The position numbers and the translations under genes are program-made. This document shows, one piece after another, positions 26,094 to 33,044 of a stretch of 64,000 nucleotides of DNA (the first letter of the stretch is position 1; each line of letters starts with the position of its first letter). Source of the DNA: an uncultured Oscillospiraceae bacterium (lineage in GTDB: Bacteria; Bacillota; Clostridia; Oscillospirales; Oscillospiraceae); NCBI GenBank assembly GCA_934655875.1, contig CAKUHB010000003.1:1-64000 (forward strand), in the 5' to 3' direction. The notes below the pieces were generated by a model that was not told where the DNA came from, did not search any database, and was given only the letters and a program-made list of their open reading frames with translations.

Positions 26094-26130
26094 CGTCCCG
26101 GCTCCGTCTGGAGCCGGGACGCGCATTTTT
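26094..26130 (+). terminator. Terminator of the nhaC-like gene
   Basis: CGTCCCGGCTCC and GGAGCCGGGACG pair around a 4-nt loop, then GCGCATTTTT. It starts four bases after the stop codon. Confidence 0.8.
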
Positions 26131-26141
26131 AGAAAAGCAAA

Positions 26142-26171
26142 ACCGGCAATGCTCAAAAAACATTGCCGGTT
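26142..26171 (-). terminator. Original tRNA-Ser(GCT) terminator stranded at attL
   Basis: AACCGGCAATG and CATTGCCGGTT pair; on the minus strand the hairpin directly follows the 26-bp tRNA 3' fragment and is followed by TTTTGCTTTTC. It is where the uninterrupted tRNA gene would have terminated. Confidence 0.55.
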
Positions 26172-26197
26172 CTGGCGCGGAAGGAGAGATTTGAACT
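26172..26197. repeat. attL: 26-bp copy of the tRNA-Ser(GCT) 3' end
   Basis: Identical over 26 bp to 36163-36188, the 3' end of the intact tRNA gene (T-arm half, acceptor strand and CCA on the minus strand). It marks the left border of an element inserted in the tRNA gene. Confidence 0.88.
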
Positions 26198-26374
26198 ATG
26201 AAAGTTCGTTTTATCGCTTGAAACTGCATGAAATCCCATACGAAAATCAATGCGTTCTTTTCATCGCATACAATGGCGTTCAAAGCGATACAAAGCTCTT
26301 AGGGGAAAAAATAGGGGAAATTTCCGGGGCAAAAAACAAGGGGCGCAATGGTCTGCGTCCCCTGCTTTGCTGCC

Positions 26375-26662
26375 CTATTCCCCGCGCCGCCGCACCCGCT
26401 CTGAGCGAATGCCTGCGACGTATCCGCTTGTCCAGATCGAGCCGAGCAGCTGGATCATTCCTGTCTGATCTTCGGCGTTTCCGTAGTCAAGACCGGGGAG
26501 TGGGAGAAAGGTCCGGTTTCCGGACTGCGCCTTGAATGCAAAAGCTACATCAACCGCAGCTTTAGCATTGTAGATGGTGAGTCGCTTTTCAGCGATCTCG
26601 ATTGCTTCCTCCGCTGGTGGTGTGTACTGGCGCACGTCAAAATTCGCTCTGCTTGCTCTCAT
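26375..26662 (-). CDS. Hypothetical phage protein, 95 residues
   Basis: Starts MRASRANFDVRQYTPPAEEA with GGAGG 8 nt before the ATG, and overlaps the stop of the upstream small gene (ATGA). It shows a short helical N-terminal region, a hydrophobic middle (AAVDVAFAFKAQSGNRTFLP) and a basic tail ending RSERVRRRGE. No family recognised. It is the last of four short coupled genes reading toward attL. From its position this is probably an early-region phage protein. Confidence 0.55.
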   Translation of the reverse strand: MRASRANFDVRQYTPPAEEAIEIAEKRLTIYNAKAAVDVAFAFKAQSGNRTFLPLPGLDYGNAEDQTGMIQLLGSIWTSGYVAGIRSERVRRRGE

Positions 26663-26823
26663 TCTGCAACCTCCTTTTTCTTCTGCTGCTCGTTGAGCAG
26701 CGCCTGAATCCGCTCAATTACGCGGTCTGCTTCCTTCGGTGTCAACATTCTGACCAGCGCGATCAATTCAGCCTTCTCGCGCTCATCGTCTGCGCGGCTC
26801 GCAGCCGCAAGCGAAGTGTTCAC
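26659..26823 (-). CDS. Hypothetical phage protein, 54 residues, GTG start
   Basis: GTG at 26823 with GGGAGGT 6 nt upstream. The product, beginning with NTSLAAASRADDEREKAELI after the initiator, is nearly all helix and charged (LVRMLTPKEADRVIERIQAL, ending in a lysine/glutamate tail). Both ends are coupled: its start overlaps the TGA of the frame upstream and its stop overlaps the ATG of the 95-residue gene. No function can be assigned. Confidence 0.55.
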   Translation of the reverse strand: MNTSLAAASRADDEREKAELIALVRMLTPKEADRVIERIQALLNEQQKKKEVAE

Positions 26824-26887
26824 TTTGCTACCTCCCAACCGTTCACCAAGTCGTATATCTGCGCATACACGGCGTTGATCTCCTTGC

Positions 26888-27052
26888 TCACGAAATCCAG
26901 ACCGGCAGCGAAGTATGATATGAATTGCTGCTCCGCGACAGCTCCGCTTCGGTGACCGCTTCCAGCAGGTTTGCCAGATCGCCGAGCCGGTCCGTCAGCC
27001 GCTGTAGCTCCTTCGGGCTGCCGTTGGTGTTAATCGAAACATGAACTTCCAT
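26888..27052 (-). CDS. Small phage protein, 54 residues, possibly frame-broken
   Basis: ATG at 27052 with AAGGAG 6 nt upstream; the product begins MEVHVSINTNGSPKELQRLT and ends in an unremarkable serine-rich tail. Another frame, open from about 27030 to 26820 without a good start, encodes a much more protein-like end (ISYFAAGLDFVSKEINAVYA then QIYDLVNGWEVAK) and its stop is coupled to the next gene. A one-base shift near 26930-26945 would join MEVHV...EAVTEA to that end. Either the gene is broken by one base or the frames are joined during translation. Confidence 0.5.
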   Translation of the reverse strand: MEVHVSINTNGSPKELQRLTDRLGDLANLLEAVTEAELSRSSNSYHTSLPVWIS

Positions 27053-27094
27053 TCTGTTCTCCTTCCTGGAGCGGGCTGTTGCCCGCCCCTCCGC

Positions 27095-27370
27095 TCATAC
27101 GACCGTGAAACGGCGGCTGGTGGTGGACTTGATGAAGCGCTCGGCAAGCTCCGGCATTGCCTTCTTGAACGCCGTGCTGTCAAACCGGCTGCTGGTCACG
27201 GTCTTCCAGGTGATCTTGTAATCCACGCCCGTCAGCGTGTCGGCGTCGATGGCGGTCATGTGCGCCTTGATCGCGTCCTGAATGTTCTCAATCTCGGCGG
27301 TCAGCTCGTCGGCCATGCGGCGCAGCTCGCGAAGCTCATTGACTTTGCTCTGAATTTCTGTGTTGCTCAT
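27095..27370 (-). CDS. Small phage coiled-coil protein, 91 residues
   Basis: The ATG at 27370 follows GGAAAGGGG. The product starts MSNTEIQSKVNELRELRRMA, a clear coiled coil to about residue 40, then a beta-rich part (YKITWKTVTSSRFDSTAFKK). Proteins like this are common in the early region of Firmicute siphophages; I recognise the type but not a named family. It is the first gene downstream of the leftward promoter at 27648-27676, with a leader of about 270 nt that contains no good ORF. Confidence 0.6.
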   Translation of the reverse strand: MSNTEIQSKVNELRELRRMADELTAEIENIQDAIKAHMTAIDADTLTGVDYKITWKTVTSSRFDSTAFKKAMPELAERFIKSTTSRRFTVV

Positions 27371-27431
27371 TGGTAAAGCCCCTTTCCTTTTTCGGCGGGC
27401 TGTGCTATACTGCAATCAGCCCTTTTCGGCT

Positions 27432-27474
27432 GCGTCTCCTGTTCACTTCCTACGGCGGCAGGAGACGCTTTTTC
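27432..27474 (+). terminator. Hairpin with T-run upstream of the leftward genes
   Basis: GCGTCTCCTG and CAGGAGACGC flank a 17-nt loop and are followed by TTTTTC on the plus strand. On the minus strand it sits within the leader of the 91-residue gene. No plus-strand gene precedes it, so its role is uncertain. Confidence 0.4.
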
Positions 27475-27647
27475 TTTGCTCTTGGGGAACTCCGGCGGCT
27501 GGGGGCTTTCAACTGATCTCGCGAGCCTTGCTGCGCTTTGCTGATCCTTCCCAGCTCTTATAGGCGTTCTTGGTTTCCCTTCCGGTACTTTCGTCCGCCT
27601 TCTGCCGGTGTCTGAACTGTTTTCTTTTGTTCCCCTTGACTGTCTTA

Positions 27648-27676
27648 ATTATACACGATATTTCCGTGTAATTCAA
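27648..27676 (-). promoter_or_regulatory. Leftward phage promoter with operator O1 in its spacer
   Basis: Minus-strand TTGAAT (27676-27671), 17-nt spacer, TATAAT (27653-27648). Operator O1 (27652-27670) fills the spacer. It would drive the short genes from 27370 leftward. Confidence 0.65.
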
Positions 27677-27739
27677 TCGACGAATTACACAAATATTCCG
27701 TGTATATATCGCGCAATATTTACACTTGCTTTTCGTGTA
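27652..27739. promoter_or_regulatory. Three 19-bp operators O1, O2, O3
   Basis: O1 27652-27670, O2 27686-27704 and O3 27721-27739 all fit TACAC-N-N7-CGTGTA, spaced 34 and 35 bp start to start. O1 lies inside the leftward promoter and O3 inside the XRE promoter; O2 lies between. This is the layout of a repressor-controlled divergent switch. The cognate regulator is inferred to be the adjacent XRE protein. Confidence 0.7.
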
Positions 27740-27754
27740 TTTTCCTGCTATAAT
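27726..27754 (+). promoter_or_regulatory. Promoter of the XRE-Fic module
   Basis: TTGCTT (27726-27731), 17-nt spacer, perfect TATAAT (27749-27754), 62 nt before the XRE ATG. O3 overlaps its -35 and spacer. Confidence 0.75.
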
Positions 27755-27815
27755 GCGGATAGTGGAAAAGAGGTTTTACTCAAAATTGCCCCAGCACAGG
27801 AAAGGAGTGGTCACT

Positions 27816-28040
27816 ATGCCAGTGAAATACAAGATTGGGATTCTTCCCGCTCTCAAGGCAGCGGGCTATAACACAACGCGCTTACGTCGTGAAAAGCTGC
27901 TGGCTGAGAGTACGATCCAGCAGCTACGCGGCGGTGAGCTTGTTTCGTGGGCAAATATAGGCCGTATTTGTTCCATGCTGACTTGCCAGCCAGGAGACAT
28001 ACTGGAGTACACGGAAGAAAAGGATGGTGAAGCGGAATGA
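27816..28040 (+). CDS. XRE/Cro-type helix-turn-helix regulator
   Basis: A 74-residue single-domain regulator. The helix-turn-helix covers about residues 14-60: KAAGYNTTRLRREKLLAEST, IQQLRGGELVSWANIGRICS, then a tail LTCQPGDILEYTEEKDGEAE typical of the HTH_26 group. The ATG at 27816 has a GGAG site about 8 nt upstream; earlier in-frame codons lack one. Its TGA overlaps the Fic ATG (ATGA), so the two are translationally coupled. Three matching operators upstream suggest autoregulation. In such pairs the regulator often acts as antitoxin or repressor of the partner. Confidence 0.85.
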   Translation: MPVKYKIGILPALKAAGYNTTRLRREKLLAESTIQQLRGGELVSWANIGRICSMLTCQPGDILEYTEEKDGEAE

Positions 28041-28699
28041 CCTACCCCGACCGATACCACCTGACACCGGAACAGAGCCGCTTCCTTGCGAAAAAGAAGT
28101 GGGACGAAAACGTCTACTGCGGCATGAAGATGGAAAACCGCGCCGTCACCTTCCCGCAGACAAAGACCATTCTGGAGGGCGTCAACGTCCCCGGCGTGCA
28201 GTTGGGCGATATTCAGGCAATTTTGAATATGCGCGACGCATGGCGCTTCCTGATGGGTTCGATGGACGAGCCGGCCACACTGGAATATCTCTGCAAGTTG
28301 AACGAGTTTATCGCCCGCAATGAGGCTTTGGAGTGGGGCAAGCTGCGCACCGGCAGCGTTGCGATCTCCGGCACGGATTACATGCCGCCTGTGCCGCAGG
28401 AAGCATCTGTCCGGGCAGAGTTGGCCGCGATCCTCGCCGCCGATACTTCGGCAACAGATAAGGCGCTGACGGCCTTCTGCTGGGGCACACGCGGGCAGCT
28501 TTTCTGGGACGGCAACAAGCGCACCAGTCTGACGCTGGCAAACAAGATCCTGCTGCAAGCTGGGGCAGGTATGCTGACAATCTCCGCGAAGAACATGGAG
28601 CAGTTCAACGAAGCACTGCTGAACTACTACGACACCGCCGAGGCCAAGCCGCTGAAAGCGTTTCTGTACGAGAACGCGATTCAGGGCTTGGAGCTATAA
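28037..28699 (+). CDS. Fic family protein with degenerate His position
   Basis: A 220-residue Fic-fold protein. The core motif reads RGQLFWDGNKRTSLTLANKI (about 151-170), where canonical Fic has HPFxDGNGR: the Asp, Gly, Asn and Arg are kept but the catalytic His is replaced by Gln. An EG pair in KTILEGVNV (about 43-51) sits where class II Fic proteins carry the inhibitory helix, though the canonical Ser/Thr is not exactly placed. The same QxFWDGNKR variant is known in a Firmicute subgroup, so this looks inherited, not a fresh mutation. Activity (AMP transfer, phosphotransfer or none) is unknown. Coupled to the XRE gene; a strong terminator follows. Confidence 0.85.
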   Translation: MTYPDRYHLTPEQSRFLAKKKWDENVYCGMKMENRAVTFPQTKTILEGVNVPGVQLGDIQAILNMRDAWRFLMGSMDEPATLEYLCKLNEFIARNEALEWGKLRTGSVAISGTDYMPPVPQEASVRAELAAILAADTSATDKALTAFCWGTRGQLFWDGNKRTSLTLANKILLQAGAGMLTISAKNMEQFNEALLNYYDTAEAKPLKAFLYENAIQGLEL

Positions 28700-28708
28700 A
28701 GACAAGCA

Positions 28709-28741
28709 AAGCCCGCTCTCCAAATCAGGAGAGCGGGCTTC
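28709..28741 (+). terminator. Terminator of the XRE-Fic module
   Basis: AAGCCCGCTCTC and GAGAGCGGGCTT pair with an 8-nt loop, followed by CGTCTTGTTTT. Confidence 0.75.
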
Positions 28742-28846
28742 GTCTTGTTTTGAGCCACTTGCAACTCGCAGCGCGGCGCGTTTGTATGGAGCAGGGATTC
28801 TCGTTATGCCCGGATGCTTCCGACGCTCTGCGGGGCGCTGTGCGGC

Positions 28847-29077
28847 TCACACGGTCGCAGCGTCACCCTTGGACTTGAAGTATTCCTGCACAGCTTCGTG
28901 TGCTTTCTGCTTCTGTGCCTTTCGGATGGCATTTCTGTATGCCATTTCTGCCGCGCTGCAGTTGGGATTTGCTTTTGCCGCTGCAACGATATCGGGATCA
29001 ATGCAGGCTGCGATTTCGTCGATTTTGGCAAGCCGCATACGTTCTCTGGCGGCAAGTGCTTCTTGAAGTGTGTTCAT
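28847..29077 (-). CDS. Small phage protein after the tape measure, 76 residues
   Basis: The second ATG (29077) is used: AGGAGG is 9 nt before it but only 3 nt before the first ATG at 29083. The product MNTLQEALAARERMRLAKID is helical, Ala/Lys-rich and ends KSKGDAATV. The stop of the tape-measure frame overlaps its ribosome site (TAAGGAGG), so it is in the tail operon. No family identified; the position suggests a small tail or chaperone protein. Confidence 0.6.
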   Translation of the reverse strand: MNTLQEALAARERMRLAKIDEIAACIDPDIVAAAKANPNCSAAEMAYRNAIRKAQKQKAHEAVQEYFKSKGDAATV

Positions 29078-29091
29078 GTTCATTTTCCTCC

Positions 29092-30426
29092 TTAGGCGTA
29101 AGCGATTCGTCGTTTATCTGTTTCAAATTCTTGCATAATTGCGATGGCCCGTGCGGCCAGCTCCTCGCTGTAGCGATTCAGTTGATCGACCACCTCCTGA
29201 CCGGTATTTCCCTCGATATTGATTTCAACGAGCGGGCTGTTGCTTTCCATACCAGCGCCCAAAACCGCCTGTGTCGTGCGGGCGTTTAGAACAGTCTCGC
29301 CGCCGCGCATCATCACCAGCTCCGGGCCTTCTTCCCCAACGAGCGCAAGGCCGGCTTCTGCCGAGGTCGTACCTTCGGCATATGCCTGATCGACCATGCC
29401 GCCAGCATCGATTCGTGTAGCCCTCTGTCCGCTCATGCGACCACCGTAGAGTGCACGCAAAGCGGCGCTTCCGATTTGAGAATACGCCTGTTGAATAGCC
29501 GGGAGCATACCGATCGCGCCGTCCATGAAACCCTGAATGGTTGCGCGGCCGCTTTCTTTGGCTTCGTCGCCGAGGTCCATTGCTGCAATATCATCTTCCA
29601 AGTCCGACTGCAGCGCGTCCATTTGCTCACCGAGGGCCGAACGATATTCCGCAATGCTTTCTTCCGCGTCCTGCTGCGTCTTTTTGAGTTCCTGCCAGTT
29701 CTCGACCATCTTCTTCAGGTCTTCGTCGTTGGCTGCTGCCATACCGGCGACGGCGTTCACACTCTCCGCGCTGCCGTCCGCAAAAGAGCCGATCACATCA
29801 GCAAGACCTTCTATGTCGTCAGACCGTTCGCGGAGCTTTGCAAGGCTGTCATTGTAGCTTTGCCAGTGCTCAATCTGCTTTGTGAGATTGTTGTTGATTG
29901 TCCCTGCGGCTGTTTCGACGATCTGATCCACATCGCTCCAAAGAGAATACTGCCCCTCGACACTGCTGCGCGCCGCTTCAAACGCTTCCTGATATGCCTT
30001 CGTAATCGCTTCGATCTTCTCATTTGCGCTGCTGAGCACAGAGCCAAGCTCTTCCTGTCCACGTGCGGCGTTGCCTGCTGCACCTGCTCCATCGTCCAGC
30101 GCACCGGTCAGGTTCCTTACCGCCCGCTCGGCTGTCTCCATTTCCGATTTGGCAGCGGAAAGCGCTTCGTTATCTTCTTCAATGGCTTTCTGGTATTTTT
30201 CAACCTCACGCTGCGCATTATCGACGGCCTGCGCGTTCTGCTCCAACTTCCAATTCAGGTCACCAGTCGTCTCGCCGAGCCACATATTGGCATCAGTGAC
30301 GAGACCTGTTTCCTCGTAGTATTCCTGAACTTTCTGATTGGCTTCCTGATAGAGCCGGTTCTGGCGCTCAAATTCATCATTCTGCGCTTCCTCAGCAGCT
30401 TGCAGCGCTTCTTTTGCGTCAGACAA
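29092..30426 (-). CDS. Tail tape-measure protein, C-terminal part (after frameshift)
   Basis: A 444-codon frame that continues the tape measure upstream in another frame. It is coiled-coil rich (EVEKYQKAIEEDNEALSAAK, LVENWQELKKTQQ-type stretches) and ends in the ELVMMRGGETVLNARTTQAV segment typical of tape-measure C-termini. The annotated start is a TTG without a ribosome site; the frame is open up to about 30487, so it is not an independent gene. Removing one T from the TTT at 30475-30477 (AAA on the plus strand) restores one continuous protein of about 1,050 residues. It is therefore a broken half, unless shifted reading occurs. Confidence 0.75.
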   Translation of the reverse strand: MSDAKEALQAAEEAQNDEFERQNRLYQEANQKVQEYYEETGLVTDANMWLGETTGDLNWKLEQNAQAVDNAQREVEKYQKAIEEDNEALSAAKSEMETAERAVRNLTGALDDGAGAAGNAARGQEELGSVLSSANEKIEAITKAYQEAFEAARSSVEGQYSLWSDVDQIVETAAGTINNNLTKQIEHWQSYNDSLAKLRERSDDIEGLADVIGSFADGSAESVNAVAGMAAANDEDLKKMVENWQELKKTQQDAEESIAEYRSALGEQMDALQSDLEDDIAAMDLGDEAKESGRATIQGFMDGAIGMLPAIQQAYSQIGSAALRALYGGRMSGQRATRIDAGGMVDQAYAEGTTSAEAGLALVGEEGPELVMMRGGETVLNARTTQAVLGAGMESNSPLVEINIEGNTGQEVVDQLNRYSEELAARAIAIMQEFETDKRRIAYA

Positions 30427-30472
30427 TTTGACTTCTGCAATCGCGGCCTGAAGAACGACTTCGCTGTTCTTC

Positions 30473-32260
30473 TCAAATCGTGTTTAGCTGCTCTTGATAT
30501 GCCTGTACGGTTGCCCGTTGCCGCCATGCTTCGATGTTGGCATAGAGGGCATCGGTGCCGCCGTTGATCTCATCGGTTTCGAGGTTGATGAGGTCCGCCA
30601 GTTCCGGAATTGTCTGTGTCAGCATGACCAGTGTGCCATGATATTCAGACTGTTGCTGTTCGTTCAGTTCACCGGCAGCGTTCAGAGCTTCCAGCCGGGA
30701 AACGTAGCGGTCTGCAACGTTGGCGGCAGCTTCGGTTTCGGCAACCGTGTCAACACAGGCTTCTTTTGCATCAGACATCGCCTTGTCAAGATCACGCGCG
30801 GCTTCTGTCAGTTCTCGCAGAGACGGCGTGCCGTCGTTTGCAGAAGCATCAGCCAGAAGGGCGATCCCGGCCGCAACACCGCCGATTGCCCCCGCCAGCT
30901 TCAATGCAACACCGGCAGGACCTGCAAGCAGGGTGGCCATGTCGAGCGCTGCGAAGGCTTTCCGCGCTGCGGAGATTGTAACCATCGCTGCACTGACCGC
31001 ACCGAGCGCCCCAGCTGTCGCACCAATGGCTTTCACTAGAGCGGGATGATCCTGCACAAAAGCAGTGATATCTTTCAGCAGATCTGTCGAAATATCGTAA
31101 AGATCGCCGAGAACAGGCGTAAACGCATTGCCGATGGCAGCCTTAAGATTGTTGACGCTGTTCTGCATCATGTCCATCTTGCTCTGTGTGGTAGCGTATC
31201 GTTTGCTGGCTTCAGCGGACAACGCTACATTCTGCGCCCATGCCGTGTTTGCAGTTGAAACAGCATCATCCATCATGCCAGAAGCCTGCGCGAGGGATTT
31301 GAGCATATTGCTCTGCCGGATACCAGTAAGGCCAAGGTCTTCCAGCATTGTAACCGTATTGCCGCCACGCGCTTCCAGTTCACCAAGCCCGCCGATGAAC
31401 GTTGTCAGGGCGCTCATAGCGTCGGTGCCCCACGCATTGGCGAACTCATCAGCGGACATGCCTGCTACTTCGGCAAAGAGTGTAAGCTCGTCTGAACTGG
31501 TTGCAACAGCCTTTTCGATGGCGTTGAGCGTCTGCGTCATGGCCGTGCCGCCAGCTTCGGCTTCGATACCAACAGAGGACATTGCTGCCGCCAGAGCCAT
31601 GATCTGCGGCTCCGTTAGACCAGCCAGCTTACCGGCGGAAGCAAGGCGCGTGCCCATCTGCGTGATTTCGCTCTCGCTTGTTGCGAAATGATTGCCGAGG
31701 TCGACGATCACCGAGCCGAGCCGGTCGTAATTGTCAGCGGACATACCGGTGATATTCGCAAAGCGGGCAAGGGCGGTTGCAGCATCCTCGGCGGTCATGT
31801 TCGTAGCCGTGCCGAGCATGGTCATGGTTTCAGTGAAGTCGAGCAGCGCATCCTTCTGAATGCCGAGCTGTCCAGCTGCTTCTGCGACGGCGGCTATTTC
31901 TTCGGTCGATGCAGGAATTTCCGTCGACATATCCCGGATGGAATCTGTCATACGCGCCAGTTCCGCATCAGACAAATCGGTTGTCTTTGCAACGCCTGTC
32001 ATTGCAGATTCAAAGTCCATTGATGCCTGTGTGCATTCATCGAACAGGTCTTTCAGCTTGCCAAGAGCTGCCGACATACCAGCCGCAGCCAATGCGCTGG
32101 ACAGTGCATCAACCGCTTCGGTGGCTTTGTCTCCGAAGGATTCAGCGCCTACTGCGGTATCTTTGAACTCATCGCGTGCCTTCTGGAAGGTCGCGCGGAA
32201 CTCGCGGCCAAGCTGTGCTTCGAGTGCAAATAGCATTTCGTATTCTTTCTTTGTGGCCAT
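30473..32260 (-). CDS. Tail tape-measure protein, N-terminal part (TP901 type)
   Basis: A 595-residue open frame with the TP901 core domain: FESAMTGVAKTTDLSDAELA, DSIRDMSTEIPASTEEIAAV, then FANITGMSADNYDRLGSVIV and MQNSVNNLKAAIGNAFTPVL, followed by hydrophobic helices (ALVKAIGATAGALGAVSAAM). The tape measure sets tail length and passes through the membrane during infection. The ATG at 32260 has GGGAG 8 nt upstream. The frame ends at a TGA at 30473 that directly precedes a frame shift; the rest of the protein is the entry below. Located 6 nt after the sigma-like regulator gene. Confidence 0.85.
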   Translation of the reverse strand: MATKKEYEMLFALEAQLGREFRATFQKARDEFKDTAVGAESFGDKATEAVDALSSALAAAGMSAALGKLKDLFDECTQASMDFESAMTGVAKTTDLSDAELARMTDSIRDMSTEIPASTEEIAAVAEAAGQLGIQKDALLDFTETMTMLGTATNMTAEDAATALARFANITGMSADNYDRLGSVIVDLGNHFATSESEITQMGTRLASAGKLAGLTEPQIMALAAAMSSVGIEAEAGGTAMTQTLNAIEKAVATSSDELTLFAEVAGMSADEFANAWGTDAMSALTTFIGGLGELEARGGNTVTMLEDLGLTGIRQSNMLKSLAQASGMMDDAVSTANTAWAQNVALSAEASKRYATTQSKMDMMQNSVNNLKAAIGNAFTPVLGDLYDISTDLLKDITAFVQDHPALVKAIGATAGALGAVSAAMVTISAARKAFAALDMATLLAGPAGVALKLAGAIGGVAAGIALLADASANDGTPSLRELTEAARDLDKAMSDAKEACVDTVAETEAAANVADRYVSRLEALNAAGELNEQQQSEYHGTLVMLTQTIPELADLINLETDEINGGTDALYANIEAWRQRATVQAYQEQLNTI

Positions 32261-32265
32261 TTTTC

Positions 32266-32685
32266 TCACTCCCTTCTGCTCCCAATGGAGGAGCGGGTTT
32301 CTTCTCTCAAATATCGGTACACGGTGGCTTTTACCGTGTCCGTCGTTGTGTGGGTGATTTTTGCAATCTCTTTCCATGAAAGAGCGCGAAAGAAGCGCAA
32401 CCGGAACGCAAGGCGTGTTCGTGGATCGCGAATGCCCGCGATCCAGCTGGCAAGCTGGGCTTCTTCCGCGTTGCTCTTGGCTGTGATCTGCTCAATCTGG
32501 CTGTCAAGGTCTGCGATCTCAGCGGCAAGACCGCCAACCTTGTCTGTAACGCCGCTTCCGTGCGGCATTCCATTCAGCATTGCCGTCGTGGATGTCGCAG
32601 CATCCATCAACTGCGCTTTCGCCGTGTTCAGCCACTCCAGTTCGGCTCGGAGATCAAACAGCACGTTCAGTTCTTCAATGGTCAT
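32266..32685 (-). CDS. Sigma-region-4-like phage regulator (ArpU/DUF1492-like), copy 2
   Basis: A 139-residue protein: coiled coil with a zinc-less linker (about 1-75), then a helix-turn-helix RLRFFRALSWKEIAKITHTT followed by TDTVKATVYRYLRE (about 97-128) as in ArpU/RinA-type late regulators. It begins MTIEELNVLFDLRAELEWLN. Its ATG overlaps the stop of the upstream paralog by 4 nt. In phages such proteins switch on late genes or terminase; here the next gene is the tape measure. Direct homology to named families is by pattern only. Confidence 0.7.
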   Translation of the reverse strand: MTIEELNVLFDLRAELEWLNTAKAQLMDAATSTTAMLNGMPHGSGVTDKVGGLAAEIADLDSQIEQITAKSNAEEAQLASWIAGIRDPRTRLAFRLRFFRALSWKEIAKITHTTTDTVKATVYRYLREETRSSIGSRRE

Positions 32686-33044
32686 TGCGGCTGATTAAAA
32701 GCGGCTTTTAGGTGGCACCGTGCAATGTACTTTACGCGCGCTTCTGTAAAGCTCTTTCCAACAGCTCCCGCGATCTCGCACCACTGCAAACCGTGAATAA
32801 AGCGAAGGCGTAAAATTGTCCGCGTCGTACCGTCCTCAATACCAGAGATCCACGCGGCGATTATTCCTTCACTTTCTGCGATCACAGCCTTTTCCTGCTC
32901 TATTTGAGTTTCCAGCTCTGCAATCTCTGTTGCAAATAACCCGGTGCAATTTGCTGCTCCACTTTTCAGTCCATCAAGTGTTTCTTCGTTTTTGGAAAGC
33001 TGCTGGAGCCTTTCGTAGTGTGAGTTAAGCGTTGAAATATCCAT
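32682..33044 (-). CDS. Sigma-region-4-like phage regulator, copy 1
   Basis: A 120-residue paralog of the following gene with the same plan: coiled coil, then SGIEDGTTRTILRLRFIHGL and QWCEIAGAVGKSFTEARVKY as the helix-turn-helix part. The start at 33044 is chosen because AGGAGG is 6 nt upstream; the ATG at 33050 lies directly on it. The equivalent spots in the two proteins (WISGIEDGTTRTILRLRF vs WIAGIRDPRTRLAFRLRF) show common ancestry. The gap 33045-33321 contains A/T-rich DNA and a hairpin near 33300-33320 but no gene. Confidence 0.7.
   Translation of the reverse strand: MDISTLNSHYERLQQLSKNEETLDGLKSGAANCTGLFATEIAELETQIEQEKAVIAESEGIIAAWISGIEDGTTRTILRLRFIHGLQWCEIAGAVGKSFTEARVKYIARCHLKAAFNQPQ

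Noticed and set aside
27608..27871. An 87-codon plus-strand frame across the operator region
   Set aside because: It overlaps both promoters and operators and lacks a ribosome site; the XRE start at 27816 explains the region better.
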